A program made the translations under genes and the position numbers. A stretch of 64,000 nt of DNA, taken from assembly GCA_017543595.1 (NCBI GenBank), contig JAFYFU010000122.1, positions 1 to 64,000 on the forward strand, written 5' to 3'. Below the pieces are notes generated by a model. The model did no database searches. It saw only the letters and a list, made by a program, of their open reading frames with translations, and was not told the origin of the DNA. The first letter of the stretch is position 1; each line of letters opens with the position of its first letter. Below are positions 1 to 8,323 of the stretch, in pieces. This DNA is from Ruminococcus sp. (lineage in GTDB: Bacteria; Bacillota; Clostridia; Oscillospirales; Ruminococcaceae).

Positions 1-130
1 ATATCTTTCGGTTTGTCAAGTACTTTTTTGAATTTTTTTGAAAATTTTCTGCAAACATATTTTCCATTGTCCAAAAAACATTTTCGCTTAAATCCTTTAT
101 TTACCTGTCTCTCCGTCCGACAGCTTTATT

Positions 131-159
131 ATTATATCATGCTGTTTCCCAAAAGTCAA
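131..159 (-). promoter_or_regulatory. Strong sigma-A promoter reading out of the left window edge
   Basis: Minus-strand TTGACT (154-159) and TATAAT (131-136) are separated by exactly 17 bp. Transcription would run towards position 1, away from every gene in the window. A second minus-strand TTGACA lies at 14-19, and its -10 would fall outside the window. Such paired promoters are common in front of rRNA operons or other heavily expressed genes; what follows here cannot be seen. Confidence 0.7.
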
Positions 160-212
160 GCAGAAGATTTTCAAGTTTTGCACTTTAAATTTATGAACTA
201 TCGACAACATAC

Positions 213-240
213 AAAAATGCCTGCACACGGAGTACAGGCA
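213..240 (-). terminator. Terminator of the yccF-like gene
   Basis: TGCCTG (218-223) pairs with CAGGCA (235-240), followed on the minus strand by a short U-run (213-217). It lies just beyond the stop codon at 247. The stem is short, so strength is uncertain. Confidence 0.5.
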
Positions 241-246
241 TAAATC

Positions 247-621
247 TTAAAAAACGTGCTTGGTTTCAATTGTTGCTCCGAAAGGCAGAAACGAAATCGC
301 CGCAAGCTTGAAAAATTGCTTGCCGAAAGGAATACCGATAATCGTAATACAAAAAAACAGCGCAAGTGCCAGATGTGCCAGCATCAGTTCCCAGCCGAAA
401 AGAATAATCCACAGAATATTGCCCAGTGTAGCAGAAAATCCCGAATCATAGGTGACTTTCTTTCCGAAAGGTGCTAACGAAAGTTCGCACACCTTAAAAC
501 ACTGCACGCCGAAAGGGATACCAATAATTGTTATGCAAAGCAAAAAACCCACAAGCGCAAAGCAAATTGCGCTGAGGAGTCCGCCGCAAATAACCCACAA
601 AACATTTCCCAAAAGTCTCAT
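247..621 (-). CDS. YccF-domain small membrane protein
   Basis: A 124-residue integral membrane protein made of two copies of the YccF domain. The diagnostic CITIIGIPFG segment occurs twice, near residues 29-38 and 90-99, each followed by a conserved F/LAPFG or LPFG turn. Each half has about two membrane helices. The length is normal for the family. The biochemical role of YccF proteins is not established, so no function is assigned. The start at 621 is supported by AGGAGGGTGA about 7 nt upstream, and the gene has its own 17-bp-spaced promoter (662-690) and a downstream hairpin, so it is monocistronic. Confidence 0.88.
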   Translation of the reverse strand: MRLLGNVLWVICGGLLSAICFALVGFLLCITIIGIPFGVQCFKVCELSLAPFGKKVTYDSGFSATLGNILWIILFGWELMLAHLALALFFCITIIGIPFGKQFFKLAAISFLPFGATIETKHVF

Positions 622-661
622 AAAATCACCCTCCTGTTAAAAATTCCGATTCGATATAATA

Positions 662-690
662 ATTATATCACCTTTTTATGAAAACGTCAA
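662..690 (-). promoter_or_regulatory. Promoter of the yccF-like gene
   Basis: Minus-strand TTGACG (685-690), 17-bp spacer, TATAAT (662-667), about 40 nt upstream of the start at 621. Confidence 0.7.
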
Positions 691-714
691 TAACATTCCT
701 GATTTTTACATTAT

Positions 715-744
715 AAAAAAACGGACAGCCGAAACTGTCCGTTT
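715..744 (-). terminator. Terminator of the prepilin gene 754-1281
   Basis: Perfect 10-bp stem AAACGGACAG (719-728) / CTGTCCGTTT (735-744), loop CCGAAA, with a U-run on the minus strand (715-720). It directly follows the prepilin stop codon. Confidence 0.85.
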
Positions 745-753
745 GTGATATTC

Positions 754-1281
754 TTAAAGAGCAAAATCGTTTACATTTCCCGTTGCGGAAGTAAGTGAAG
801 TAAAGCTGTTGTAAGTTGCGCCCGATGCCTGCAAAGTAACAGGATAAGCTCCGATATAGCGGTCTGTTGAATTTCTGCTTGTTGCAACGGACTGAACTTT
901 ATAATTGTTGTCCACATAGACAATATAAGCTATATTGTCCTCCAAGATTCTGTTTATGCTTCTTGCGAACATTCTGTCCTGCTCATCGAAACCGCCTACA
1001 AAACTGCCGCTTGCATCAACTTTTCCGCCTGAATTTCCGTCCCAGTAGAAATAGAATCCGCCCGTACCCATATAATCATCGCCGTGAGTACGCTCATAGG
1101 ACATCATTTCCGTTGCGGCGGTCTGTGCCGCATTGAAAACAGTTTTCGCCTTTTTGTCAAGGCTTCTTGTTCGGCTTCTTTGAAGTAACGAAATCCATGC
1201 AAGCGAAACCATAGCGGTTAAAATTCCGATTATTGCGAGTGCTATAATCAACTCAATAAGAGTAAAGCCCTTTTTCTTCAT
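754..1281 (-). CDS. Minor prepilin (type IV pilin-like protein)
   Basis: A 175-residue prepilin. It begins MKKKGFTLIELI, the type III signal: a short basic leader, cleavage after Gly, then Phe methylated as N-phenylalanine, Glu at +5 and a hydrophobic alpha-1 helix that serves both as membrane anchor and as pilus-core helix. The rest is a variable globular domain with no recognisable enzyme motif. The open frame extends 9 nt upstream to a GTG, but ATG at 1281 has GGAGG 8 nt away and fits the prepilin leader, so I use it. Processing would be by the A24 peptidase encoded at 8324. It has its own promoter and terminator, and probably contributes to the pilus tip or to pseudopilus assembly. The exact role is not readable. 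Confidence 0.88.
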   Translation of the reverse strand: MKKKGFTLIELIIALAIIGILTAMVSLAWISLLQRSRTRSLDKKAKTVFNAAQTAATEMMSYERTHGDDYMGTGGFYFYWDGNSGGKVDASGSFVGGFDEQDRMFARSINRILEDNIAYIVYVDNNYKVQSVATSRNSTDRYIGAYPVTLQASGATYNSFTSLTSATGNVNDFAL

Positions 1282-1312
1282 AAAAAACACCTCCGTAACA
1301 ATTTATACTTAC

Positions 1313-1341
1313 ATTATAACAAATAATTCACAAATTGTCAA
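1313..1341 (-). promoter_or_regulatory. Promoter of the minor prepilin gene
   Basis: Minus-strand TTGACA (1336-1341), 17-bp spacer, TATAAT (1313-1318), 32 nt before the start codon. Confidence 0.8.
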
Positions 1342-1390
1342 TAAAAAGTATTCGGATTTTTTCACAAATATTTCAAATTTTTTTGTGCAT

Positions 1391-2530
1391 TTAATTGAGA
1401 AGTTCAAGTGCTTTCTGCAACTGGATATCTTCGTCTGTGCCGATAATATTCTCATTATAATCCATTTCAATTTCAATATCGGGGGCTATGCCCGTATCAC
1501 GATAATCAATATCCCCGACTGTCATATAACCCGTTGTGTAATTCAGCATACCTCTGCCTATAACGGCTTTTGTCTGGAAAACTCCTTTTCCGTATGTATT
1601 TTCTCCGACAATATCGGCATTACCGTAAGCCTTGAATATTGCGGTAAGCATTTCGCCCGCACTTGCGGTCACTTCGTCCGCAAGCACAACCATAGGAACA
1701 CTTATATCCTTGGAAGAATTTCCAATGCTTTGTACATTTGTATCACCGTTGTTAAAGTGTTCGCAGACTTCGCCGCTGCTTATGAAAGAATCCGCAATTT
1801 TAAGACCGCTTTCAACATTTCCGCCCGTGTTGTGCCTTAAATCAATTATCAAGGATTTGAAATTTTTATTTTCGCTGAGAATCTTTTTAACAGAATCGTC
1901 CGAATAGTCATCAACTTTATAAACAGCTATATAAAGTGTGTCGCCGTACATTTTTGAATAAGCACTTTTAAGGGAAATATTTTTATCGCTTTTAAGAACA
2001 AATTCTTTTTCAAACTGTTCGCCTTTTCTTTCGAGAATAAGGTGCATGGTTTTTTCTTTGCCCGTAAACTGTTCCGCAAATTCATACCCGTCTGATTCAA
2101 AGGTTTTTCCGTCAGCAGACAATATTATATCTCCTTTTTTTATACCCTGTTTTTCGGCTTCTGAATCGGGGATAACCTTTGAAAAATACAGGTTGTCATT
2201 TTTGTCGAAATCCAGTTCAAAGCCCGTAGTCATTGAGGCAGGTGTTGTATTGACTTTATTTATTGAAAATTCCTTTGTTCCACGTTCCGTATTGTGATAA
2301 ACAGTATATTTATCATAGCGTGCTGAAAGCATACTGTTCAGAACGGAATAATCATCTTTCTGAAATTCTTTCGGCTGTAAATTCTGTTCTTTCAGAAAAT
2401 CCTCGCACTGAAAGAAAATATCAAAATTTTCGGCAAGTTCGATTTTTCTCCTGTTCGGGAAATAGACCGCACACGCCCCGACAGACAAGCCGACCAGAAG
2501 GCACAAAAACATTTTTATTTTATCATTCAT
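1391..2530 (-). CDS. S41-family C-terminal processing peptidase with PDZ domain
   Basis: A 379-residue membrane-anchored serine protease of the S41 (CtpA/Prc) family. An N-terminal signal anchor (about residues 5-22) is followed by a linker, a PDZ domain (about 100-170; GIKKGDIILSADG loop) that selects substrates by their C-terminus, and the S41 catalytic domain. The Ser of TASAGEM (about 290) and the Lys of TYGKG (about 315) form the expected Ser/Lys dyad, and the GIAPDIE motif closes the fold. It should act on the outer face of the membrane. ATG at 2530 has GGAG 6 nt upstream; the longer frame from 2542 lacks a site. It lies downstream of the major pilin gene, and the pilin terminator (2541-2571) abuts its ribosome binding site. 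It is probably expressed by read-through at a low level. A role in pilin turnover is only a guess. Confidence 0.9.
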   Translation of the reverse strand: MNDKIKMFLCLLVGLSVGACAVYFPNRRKIELAENFDIFFQCEDFLKEQNLQPKEFQKDDYSVLNSMLSARYDKYTVYHNTERGTKEFSINKVNTTPASMTTGFELDFDKNDNLYFSKVIPDSEAEKQGIKKGDIILSADGKTFESDGYEFAEQFTGKEKTMHLILERKGEQFEKEFVLKSDKNISLKSAYSKMYGDTLYIAVYKVDDYSDDSVKKILSENKNFKSLIIDLRHNTGGNVESGLKIADSFISSGEVCEHFNNGDTNVQSIGNSSKDISVPMVVLADEVTASAGEMLTAIFKAYGNADIVGENTYGKGVFQTKAVIGRGMLNYTTGYMTVGDIDYRDTGIAPDIEIEMDYNENIIGTDEDIQLQKALELLN

Positions 2531-2540
2531 AACAAACTCC

Positions 2541-2571
2541 AAAAAAATCCCCTCTTTTTACAGAGGGGATT
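2541..2571 (-). terminator. Terminator between major pilin and S41 peptidase
   Basis: AATCCCCTC (2546-2554) pairs with GAGGGGATT (2563-2571), with a minus-strand U-run (2541-2547). The run ends right at the GGAG of the S41 gene, so no separate promoter for that gene fits in between. Confidence 0.88.
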
Positions 2572-2604
2572 CTATATTCATGATTAACAGGAATCACACT
2601 TTAA

Positions 2605-3093
2605 TTACTGGTGCTGCTCCTGATACTTTGTCAAAGCATCGCCGCAAGCGTCAGCAGATGAACCGGGTTTGTATTCGTCATAGTTCTTGTTTGTGTAAAC
2701 GATGGGTGAAGAACCATAGTAAGCGCCAGCCTTAGCACCGCAGCAGATTGCTACGCCGTTGTCGATTTCGAGAGCGAAATCAGCGTTGTCAACATCATCA
2801 AAGTAAGACTTCATGTAATCCCAAAGTTCGTCAGCTGTTGCATCGGGAAGAGCATGAGTAAGAGGAGTACCACCTGTGTCGAGAGCTGTTGTATTCTTGT
2901 TAGCTTCGTCAAGTTCCTCGAGAGCTGAGTTAGCAGCCTTCAAAATTGTAGCAGCAGCTGAGTTAGCTGACTGAATCTTTGACTTCTTAACGTAGCCGAG
3001 CATTGAAGGAACGAGGATTGCTGCGAGGACACCGATGATAGCGATAACAACGATGAGCTCAATAAGTGTAAAACCTTTCTTTGTAGTTTTCAT
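2605..3093 (-). CDS. Major type IV pilin (PilA-like)
   Basis: A 162-residue prepilin with the class III leader MKTTKKGFTLIELIVVIAI, cleaved after Gly7, and a long alpha-1 helix to about residue 55. The globular head has a Cys-Cys pair (near residue 118) and a further Cys (near 149) that could form a disulfide-bounded D-region, as in many pilins. Its very strong promoter, perfect AAAGGAGG site and own terminator suggest this is the abundant pilin, while the prepilins at 754, 9230 and 10409 are minor. Assembly would use PilB, PilC and PilM-N-O encoded nearby, with maturation by the peptidase at 8324. Function as a pilin is sure; 'major' is inferred from expression signals. Confidence 0.92.
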   Translation of the reverse strand: MKTTKKGFTLIELIVVIAIIGVLAAILVPSMLGYVKKSKIQSANSAAATILKAANSALEELDEANKNTTALDTGGTPLTHALPDATADELWDYMKSYFDDVDNADFALEIDNGVAICCGAKAGAYYGSSPIVYTNKNYDEYKPGSSADACGDALTKYQEQHQ

Positions 3094-3183
3094 AAGTGAA
3101 AACCTCCTTTATAAAATTCTGCCCTTACGAGGGACTTTTATTTGGTTCGGGTTTTTTGTGTCCCTTACCTTTACCGTGATTAT

Positions 3184-3212
3184 AGTATACCACGTTATTC
3201 ATAAAATGTCAA
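3184..3212 (-). promoter_or_regulatory. Major pilin promoter
   Basis: Minus-strand TTGACA (3207-3212), 17-bp spacer, TATACT (3184-3189). The start codon is about 90 nt downstream, giving a long 5' leader. The sequence CTGTTGACATTT around the -35 box is identical to that of the symporter promoter at 5290-5318. Confidence 0.82.
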
Positions 3213-3620
3213 CAGTTTTTTTGAAATTAATTCATTAAAATCGTATTTTTTACACCCGAACGGTAAATAGGCACAAATTTTTTCCTGTTTTCGTCAAAAT
3301 GCACAATATTCTGTGAATAAAACAAAATTTTTAATTTAGGAAATGTATTATTCATATTTTTTATCCCGACTGTATAATTAAAACCTGCTTTTTGTTTGTT
3401 TTTGTCGCTGAAATACCATTTGTATATCTGCACAATAAAGAGTATTTGTTTTTGTGAGATTTACACAGCAGAAAATTTTTAAATTTTCTCTCACGGGCTT
3501 ACTTAAATTATTGATAATTTAATAAAAGTTACTTAAATGTACTGCTTAAAATTTAAGTTGAAATTTGCTGTTTATTTTTTTAAATAATTCGATTTTCAAT
3601 TTTTTAAAATATATAAATAT
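3213..3620 (-). other. AT-rich intergenic region, no gene seen
   Basis: About 400 bp of very AT-rich DNA between the pilin promoter and the symporter terminator. A 68-codon open frame on the minus strand (3227-3433) begins with GTG, has no ribosome binding site and resembles nothing I know. A palindrome AGAAAATTT/AAATTTTCT lies near 3470. I see no promoter or RNA gene. Confidence 0.5.
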
Positions 3621-3646
3621 CCCCCGTGAGAACCGGCTCACAGGGG
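3621..3646 (-). terminator. Terminator of the sodium:solute symporter gene
   Basis: Imperfect stem CCCCGTGAG / CTCACAGGGG just past the symporter stop codon. The following minus-strand tract is AU-rich rather than a clean U-run. Confidence 0.5.
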
Positions 3647-3655
3647 AAACAAAAC

Positions 3656-5227
3656 TTATTTTTCGATACTCTTGAAAGCCTCATCGACAATTTTCTTGTC
3701 GGGAGCTTTTGTGAAACTGCTCACAACGGGAACAATTATAAGAGAAATAATCATAGTAAACGCACCTGCATTTATGGGAGACAGGAGATTGACGGGACAG
3801 CCCAAATCAATTACAGCCTGCTTTACTCCGTCAAATGCGCTTATGCCCATGCTGAAAAGCATCATATGAATAAGGGTTATTCCTACACCTGTGCAGAAAC
3901 TTACGGCACAGGCAGCGGGAGTAGCTTTTTTCATGAACAATCCATAGAGGAAAGGTCCGAGAAATGCACCCGACAATGCGCCCCATGAGTAAGACATAAG
4001 CGTTGAAATCGAGGCATTTTTATTGCAGGCGATAATTACGGAAATTACAAGGAAAACTGCAATAAATACTCTCATAACCGTCATCTGTTTCTTGTCGTCA
4101 AAGTTCTTTACTCTTGGCTTTATAAGGTCATTTGTAAGCGTTGAACTTGATGTGAGAACCAGTGAAGAAAGCGTTGAAAGCGATGCCGAAAGAACAAGCA
4201 CTACAACAAGTCCTATGAGAAGATTGGGCAAAGCCTGATTCAGAAGTGAAGGAACCATTGTATCAAATACGGGTTTTCCGTTTACTGTTTCAATGAAAGC
4301 CTTACCCGATTCATTGGGGTCAAGCGTACAGTAAAGCCTTACAAATCCGCCCATGAAATATGAACCGCCTGCGACTACAAAGGCAAAGAGAGTTGAAATA
4401 ATTGCGCCCTTTTTAATAGCCTGTTCGTCTTTTATTGCATAGAATTTCTGAACCATCTGAGGAAGTCCCCATGTTCCGAGAGAAGTAAGTATTACAACTC
4501 CGAAAAGGTTAATGGGGTCAGGTCCGAAAAGCGAACCGAGATTTCCTGTGCCGTCAACTTCTTTAAGCTGCTGTACAGCCTCCGAAAATCCGTCTTTTTT
4601 CTGAACTGTAAGACCTACAACGGTAGCTATACCGATAAGCATTATAATTCCCTGAACAAAGTCATTGAGTGCCGTTGCCTTGTATCCGCCGAGTGTAACG
4701 TATACGGCTGACAGCAAAGCCATTAAAATAATAATTATAGTTGCACCGTGTTCTCCGAGGTCAAAAACCATTCCGAAAAGCCTTGAAAGTCCGTTGTAAA
4801 CAGATGCAGTATATGGAATAAGAAAGATAAATACTATAACAGCCGAAACTGTTTTCAGGGTTTTTGAATCAAAACGGTGTTCAAAATATTCAGGCATGGT
4901 CTTTGCATTGAGCTGATTTGTCATAAGCCTTGTTCTGCGTCCGAGTACAAAGAACGGAATAAGACTGCCTATAATTGCATTTCCTATGCCCACCCATGAG
5001 GCAGATATGCCGTAATTCCAGCCGAACTGTCCCGCATAGCCTATGAATACAACCGCTGAAAAATAAGTTGTTCCGTAAGAAAAAGCCGTAAGCCAAGAGC
5101 CTACATTTCTTCCGCCGAGCATGAAATCTGCCGTTGATTTTGTCTTTTTTGAGGTATAGTAGCCAATTGTTATCATTACTGCGACATAGATAAACAGAAT
5201 GATAAACGTGGCTGTCTGTGAACCCAT
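3656..5227 (-). CDS. Sodium:solute symporter (SSS/PutP family)
   Basis: A 523-residue polytopic membrane protein with about 13 hydrophobic helices, of the solute:sodium symporter family (LeuT fold; proline, pantothenate and sugar members). Family marks include the N-terminal GYYTSKKTKSTADFMLGGR segment with the S-x-x-D-F-x-L-G-G-R signature, and GGYKATALNDFVQG in the middle, which is the conserved core motif. Length is typical. The substrate cannot be read from sequence; proline/betaine-like or short organic acids are possible. Start at 5227 is supported by AAGGAG 8 nt upstream. It is monocistronic with its own promoter and terminator, and it interrupts the pilus cluster without an evident functional link. 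Confidence 0.9.
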   Translation of the reverse strand: MGSQTATFIILFIYVAVMITIGYYTSKKTKSTADFMLGGRNVGSWLTAFSYGTTYFSAVVFIGYAGQFGWNYGISASWVGIGNAIIGSLIPFFVLGRRTRLMTNQLNAKTMPEYFEHRFDSKTLKTVSAVIVFIFLIPYTASVYNGLSRLFGMVFDLGEHGATIIIILMALLSAVYVTLGGYKATALNDFVQGIIMLIGIATVVGLTVQKKDGFSEAVQQLKEVDGTGNLGSLFGPDPINLFGVVILTSLGTWGLPQMVQKFYAIKDEQAIKKGAIISTLFAFVVAGGSYFMGGFVRLYCTLDPNESGKAFIETVNGKPVFDTMVPSLLNQALPNLLIGLVVVLVLSASLSTLSSLVLTSSSTLTNDLIKPRVKNFDDKKQMTVMRVFIAVFLVISVIIACNKNASISTLMSYSWGALSGAFLGPFLYGLFMKKATPAACAVSFCTGVGITLIHMMLFSMGISAFDGVKQAVIDLGCPVNLLSPINAGAFTMIISLIIVPVVSSFTKAPDKKIVDEAFKSIEK

Positions 5228-5289
5228 AACGTCAACTCCTTTTTTTATGTAAAACTGTAAAGCTTTAAATGATTAAAGCAATTACTATA

Positions 5290-5318
5290 ATTATACTATC
5301 TATTAATATAAATGTCAA
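5290..5318 (-). promoter_or_regulatory. Promoter of the sodium:solute symporter
   Basis: Minus-strand TTGACA (5313-5318), 17-bp spacer, TATAAT (5290-5295), a full consensus promoter. Confidence 0.83.
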
Positions 5319-5361
5319 CAGTTTTTTATTTATTTTGTTGTTTTAATAAAATCCCGAAAAT

Positions 5362-5390
5362 AAAAAAATCCGCCCCTTTTGGAGCGGATT
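5362..5390 (-). terminator. Terminator of the pilB-pilT unit
   Basis: AATCCGCCCC (5367-5376), TTTT loop, GGAGCGGATT (5381-5390), with one G-U pair and a minus-strand U7 run (5362-5368). It lies 9 nt past the pilT stop codon. Confidence 0.9.
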
Positions 5391-5398
5391 TTCTGATA

Positions 5399-6469
5399 TT
5401 ACATCTGATTGAGATAACGATAAAATTCCTGCTTGTCCTGACATTTTTCAAGCGCATCTTTTTCGAGGATAACGCCTGATTTTGTATATCTTGCAAGCTC
5501 CATGTCAAGGCTCATCATGCCGTCCTGCTTACCTGTCTGGATAGCGGACTGGATAAGGTGAATCTTGTTGTCACGAATCTGTGCGGCAATAGCGTCTGTA
5601 ACGTTGAGGATTTCCATTACGGCAACTCGTCCTGTATTGTCTCTCTTGGGGATAAGGGTCTGGGAGATAACGCCTACGAGGTTATTTGCGAGCTGTGTAC
5701 GAATCTGCTGCTGCTGATGTTCGGGATAAACGTCTATGATACGGTTGATGGTATCTGCGGCACTGGTAGTATGAAGTGTTGACATAACAAGGTGTCCTGT
5801 TTCGGCTGCGGTAACGGCTGCCTGAATCGTTTCAAAGTCACGCATTTCTCCAACGAGGATAACATCGGGGTCTTCACGGAGTGCGGCTCTGAGGGCGAGT
5901 GCGAAACTTCCTACATCATCGCCGATTTCTCTCTGGTTTACCATACATCTTTTGTGTTCGTGAACATACTCTATGGGGTCTTCAACAGTGATGATATGTG
6001 CGCTCTTGTTGAGGTTTACGTAGTCAATCATACCTGCGAGAGTTGTGGATTTACCCGAACCGGTAGGACCTGTAACGAGAACCAGTCCACGGGGACGCAT
6101 TGCGAAATCTTCGAGGATTTCAGGAAGATTGAGGTCTCTGAGGGTGGGGATATCGTTTCTCAGGAGACGGATAGCGATAGCAGGCTTGCCCTTCTGGAAG
6201 TAAACGTTTACACGGTGACGGTAACCGCTTCTTGTCTGGAAAGAAAAGTCGGTGTCAAGGTGCTGGTTTACGTGTGTCTGCTGTGCATCGTTTGTCATCT
6301 GGTTTACGATACTGAGTATTTCTTCCTCGTCCATTTCGGGGTACTGTGAACGCATAGTTCTGAGCGCACCGTTAAGACGTACAACGGGTGCGATACCATA
6401 AGTAAAGTGAAGGTCAGAGCAGCCGAGAAGTCTTACTTCATCAAGTATTCTGTTAATTTCAATAGCCAT
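5399..6469 (-). CDS. pilT: Type IV pilus retraction ATPase PilT
   Basis: A 356-residue hexameric retraction motor ATPase that drives pilus disassembly and twitching motility from the cytoplasmic face. The N-terminal PAS-like domain (1-110) is followed by the RecA-like ATPase: Walker A GPTGSGKST (134-142), Asp box around EDPIEYVH (163-170), Walker B DPDVILVGEMRD (200-211) with the catalytic Glu, and His box ETGHLVMSTLHT (223-234). Length is normal. It is 33 nt downstream of pilB and shares its terminator, so the extension and retraction ATPases are co-transcribed. GGAGG sits 9 nt before the ATG. Confidence 0.96.
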   Translation of the reverse strand: MAIEINRILDEVRLLGCSDLHFTYGIAPVVRLNGALRTMRSQYPEMDEEEILSIVNQMTNDAQQTHVNQHLDTDFSFQTRSGYRHRVNVYFQKGKPAIAIRLLRNDIPTLRDLNLPEILEDFAMRPRGLVLVTGPTGSGKSTTLAGMIDYVNLNKSAHIITVEDPIEYVHEHKRCMVNQREIGDDVGSFALALRAALREDPDVILVGEMRDFETIQAAVTAAETGHLVMSTLHTTSAADTINRIIDVYPEHQQQQIRTQLANNLVGVISQTLIPKRDNTGRVAVMEILNVTDAIAAQIRDNKIHLIQSAIQTGKQDGMMSLDMELARYTKSGVILEKDALEKCQDKQEFYRYLNQM

Positions 6470-6502
6470 ATTGTGTTCCTCCCAATATATTAATCATCAG
6501 CA

Positions 6503-8179
6503 TTAAACTGTAAATGTTGTTCTTACAACTTCGTCAATTGAAGTCTTACCCTGTATGCAAAGCTGTGCGGCGTTGTCACGGAGAAGTTTTGTACCGTTTG
6601 CTCTTGCAGCTTCTTCAATCTCCTCTTTACCGCCGCCCGCAGCTATAATTGACGAAACTTTTGCGGTACAGTGGATAATCTCATGTATAGCGGTTCTTCC
6701 ACGATAGCCTGTGTTGTTGCACATCGGACAGCCGCCCGCATCAAAAATCTGGATAGGAGCTTCAATGCCGAGAAGGTCATTTTCTTCTTCGGTTGTCATT
6801 CTCGGAACTTTACATTCGGGACAGAGAACCTTTACAAGTCGCTGTGCGATAACGCCGATAAGCGAAGTAGCAACCATGTAGGGAGCAACACCCATATCTA
6901 TAAGACGTACAACGGTTGAAGCCGCATCGTTTGTATGCAGTGTGGAAAGAACCAAGTGTCCTGTGATAGCGGCACGGATACCGATATCGGCAGTCTCCGA
7001 GTCACGCATTTCTCCGACCATTACGATATCAGGGTCCTGACGGAGGATAGAACGGAGGGCAGCGGCGAATGTCATACCTGCCTTCGCATTAACCTGACAC
7101 TGATTGATACCGTCGATAGCTTTTTCGACAGGGTCCTCAACGGTGATAACGTTTACGTTAGGTTTAGCAAGTTCACCGAGAGCCGCATAAAGAGTGGTTG
7201 TTTTACCTGAACCGGTAGGTCCTGTAACGAGGATAACCCCGTGAGGAACTCTGAGCATTGATTCAAAGAGCTGATAGTTGTATTCCGACATACCGAGGTC
7301 TGTAATCTTACGGAGAGCAATCTGTCCTGTTGAAAGGATACGGATAACTATTTTCTCACCGTTTACCATGGGGAGTGAGGACACACGGACATCGAGCGTA
7401 GTGCCGTCAACGACTTGTGTGAAACGTCCGTCCTGCGGGATTCTCTTTTCGGCGATATTCATACCGCTGATAAGTTTAAGACGTGTTGCCAGTGCGCTGT
7501 GTACCGCACTGGATATATTCATAAGTTCAACAAGGTCGCCGTTTACACGGATACGGATTCTTGTATATGTCTTGAACGGTTCGATATGAATATCGGTAGC
7601 GTCCGCTCTGTAAGAGTTTTCGATAATGGTAGTTGCAAGCTTAACGATAGGTGCGCTTTCAACTCTGTCTTTGGATTCTTCGTCCTCAGCGTTTCCGAGG
7701 TCGGTATTCATAGCAGTGATACTGTCAACAACGCTGTCAACGTTCTGCATTGAATAATTCTTACCTATTGCCTTGTTGATTGCGCTTGTGGTAGCAAGTA
7801 CGGGTACTGTATCCATACCTGTCGATACCTTGATATCTTCAAGAACTATGAAGTTTACAGGGTCATTTGTTGCAACCGTAAGTCTTTTACCTGTGATTGC
7901 AATAGCAATTACAGTGTGCTTTCTTGCAAGAGCCTCAGGAACTTTCTGAACTGCTTCGGCATTTATATCAATGGACTCAAGGTCAACGTATTTTACTTTA
8001 AGTTTTCCTGCAAGAGCCTTTGTGAAGTCAACTTCGGACATGAATCCGAGTTCAACAACAACATCACCGAATTTTTTCTGACCGTTTGATTCTCTCTGCG
8101 CTTCAAGCACTTTCTGAAGCTGTTCGGGTGTGATTTGTCCCTGATTGACAAGGTAATCGCCAATTCTCTCGTTTCTCAT
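6503..8179 (-). CDS. pilB: Type IV pilus extension ATPase PilB (GspE family)
   Basis: A 558-residue assembly motor. The N-terminal MshEN/GspE-N domain (about 1-140; two helical motifs of the type that bind cyclic-di-GMP in some homologues) is followed by the second N-domain and the RecA ATPase core with Walker A GPTGSGKTT (320-328), Walker B DPDIVMVGEMRD, and the His box ITGHLVLSTLHT. A four-cysteine zinc site (CPEC ... CPMC) near residues 450-490 is typical of PilB and distinguishes it from PilT. It should bind PilC and power pilin addition. It has GGAGG 7 nt before the ATG and is transcribed away from the prepilin peptidase gene. Confidence 0.95.
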   Translation of the reverse strand: MRNERIGDYLVNQGQITPEQLQKVLEAQRESNGQKKFGDVVVELGFMSEVDFTKALAGKLKVKYVDLESIDINAEAVQKVPEALARKHTVIAIAITGKRLTVATNDPVNFIVLEDIKVSTGMDTVPVLATTSAINKAIGKNYSMQNVDSVVDSITAMNTDLGNAEDEESKDRVESAPIVKLATTIIENSYRADATDIHIEPFKTYTRIRIRVNGDLVELMNISSAVHSALATRLKLISGMNIAEKRIPQDGRFTQVVDGTTLDVRVSSLPMVNGEKIVIRILSTGQIALRKITDLGMSEYNYQLFESMLRVPHGVILVTGPTGSGKTTTLYAALGELAKPNVNVITVEDPVEKAIDGINQCQVNAKAGMTFAAALRSILRQDPDIVMVGEMRDSETADIGIRAAITGHLVLSTLHTNDAASTVVRLIDMGVAPYMVATSLIGVIAQRLVKVLCPECKVPRMTTEEENDLLGIEAPIQIFDAGGCPMCNNTGYRGRTAIHEIIHCTAKVSSIIAAGGGKEEIEEAARANGTKLLRDNAAQLCIQGKTSIDEVVRTTFTV

Positions 8180-8235
8180 AACATACCTCCGATGTTCCGA
8201 AGCCTTGTTTTTTTGGACAGGCTTCTGATTTATAC

Positions 8236-8263
8236 TTGAAATTTCTTTAAATTATGCTATAAT
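8236..8263 (+). promoter_or_regulatory. Promoter of the prepilin peptidase gene
   Basis: TTGAAA (8236-8241), 16-bp spacer, extended -10 TGCTATAAT (TATAAT 8258-8263). It lies in the 144-bp gap between divergent pilB and the peptidase. No equally clear pilB promoter is visible in this gap. Confidence 0.78.
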
Positions 8264-8323
8264 AATATTACAGTAAACGACAAAATATCGTTTATAATTT
8301 TTTATGAAAGGAGGGTAAATACA

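Noticed and set aside
3227..3433. 68-codon frame on the minus strand next to the pilin promoter
   Set aside because: GTG start, no ribosome binding site, AT-rich composition and no family resemblance.
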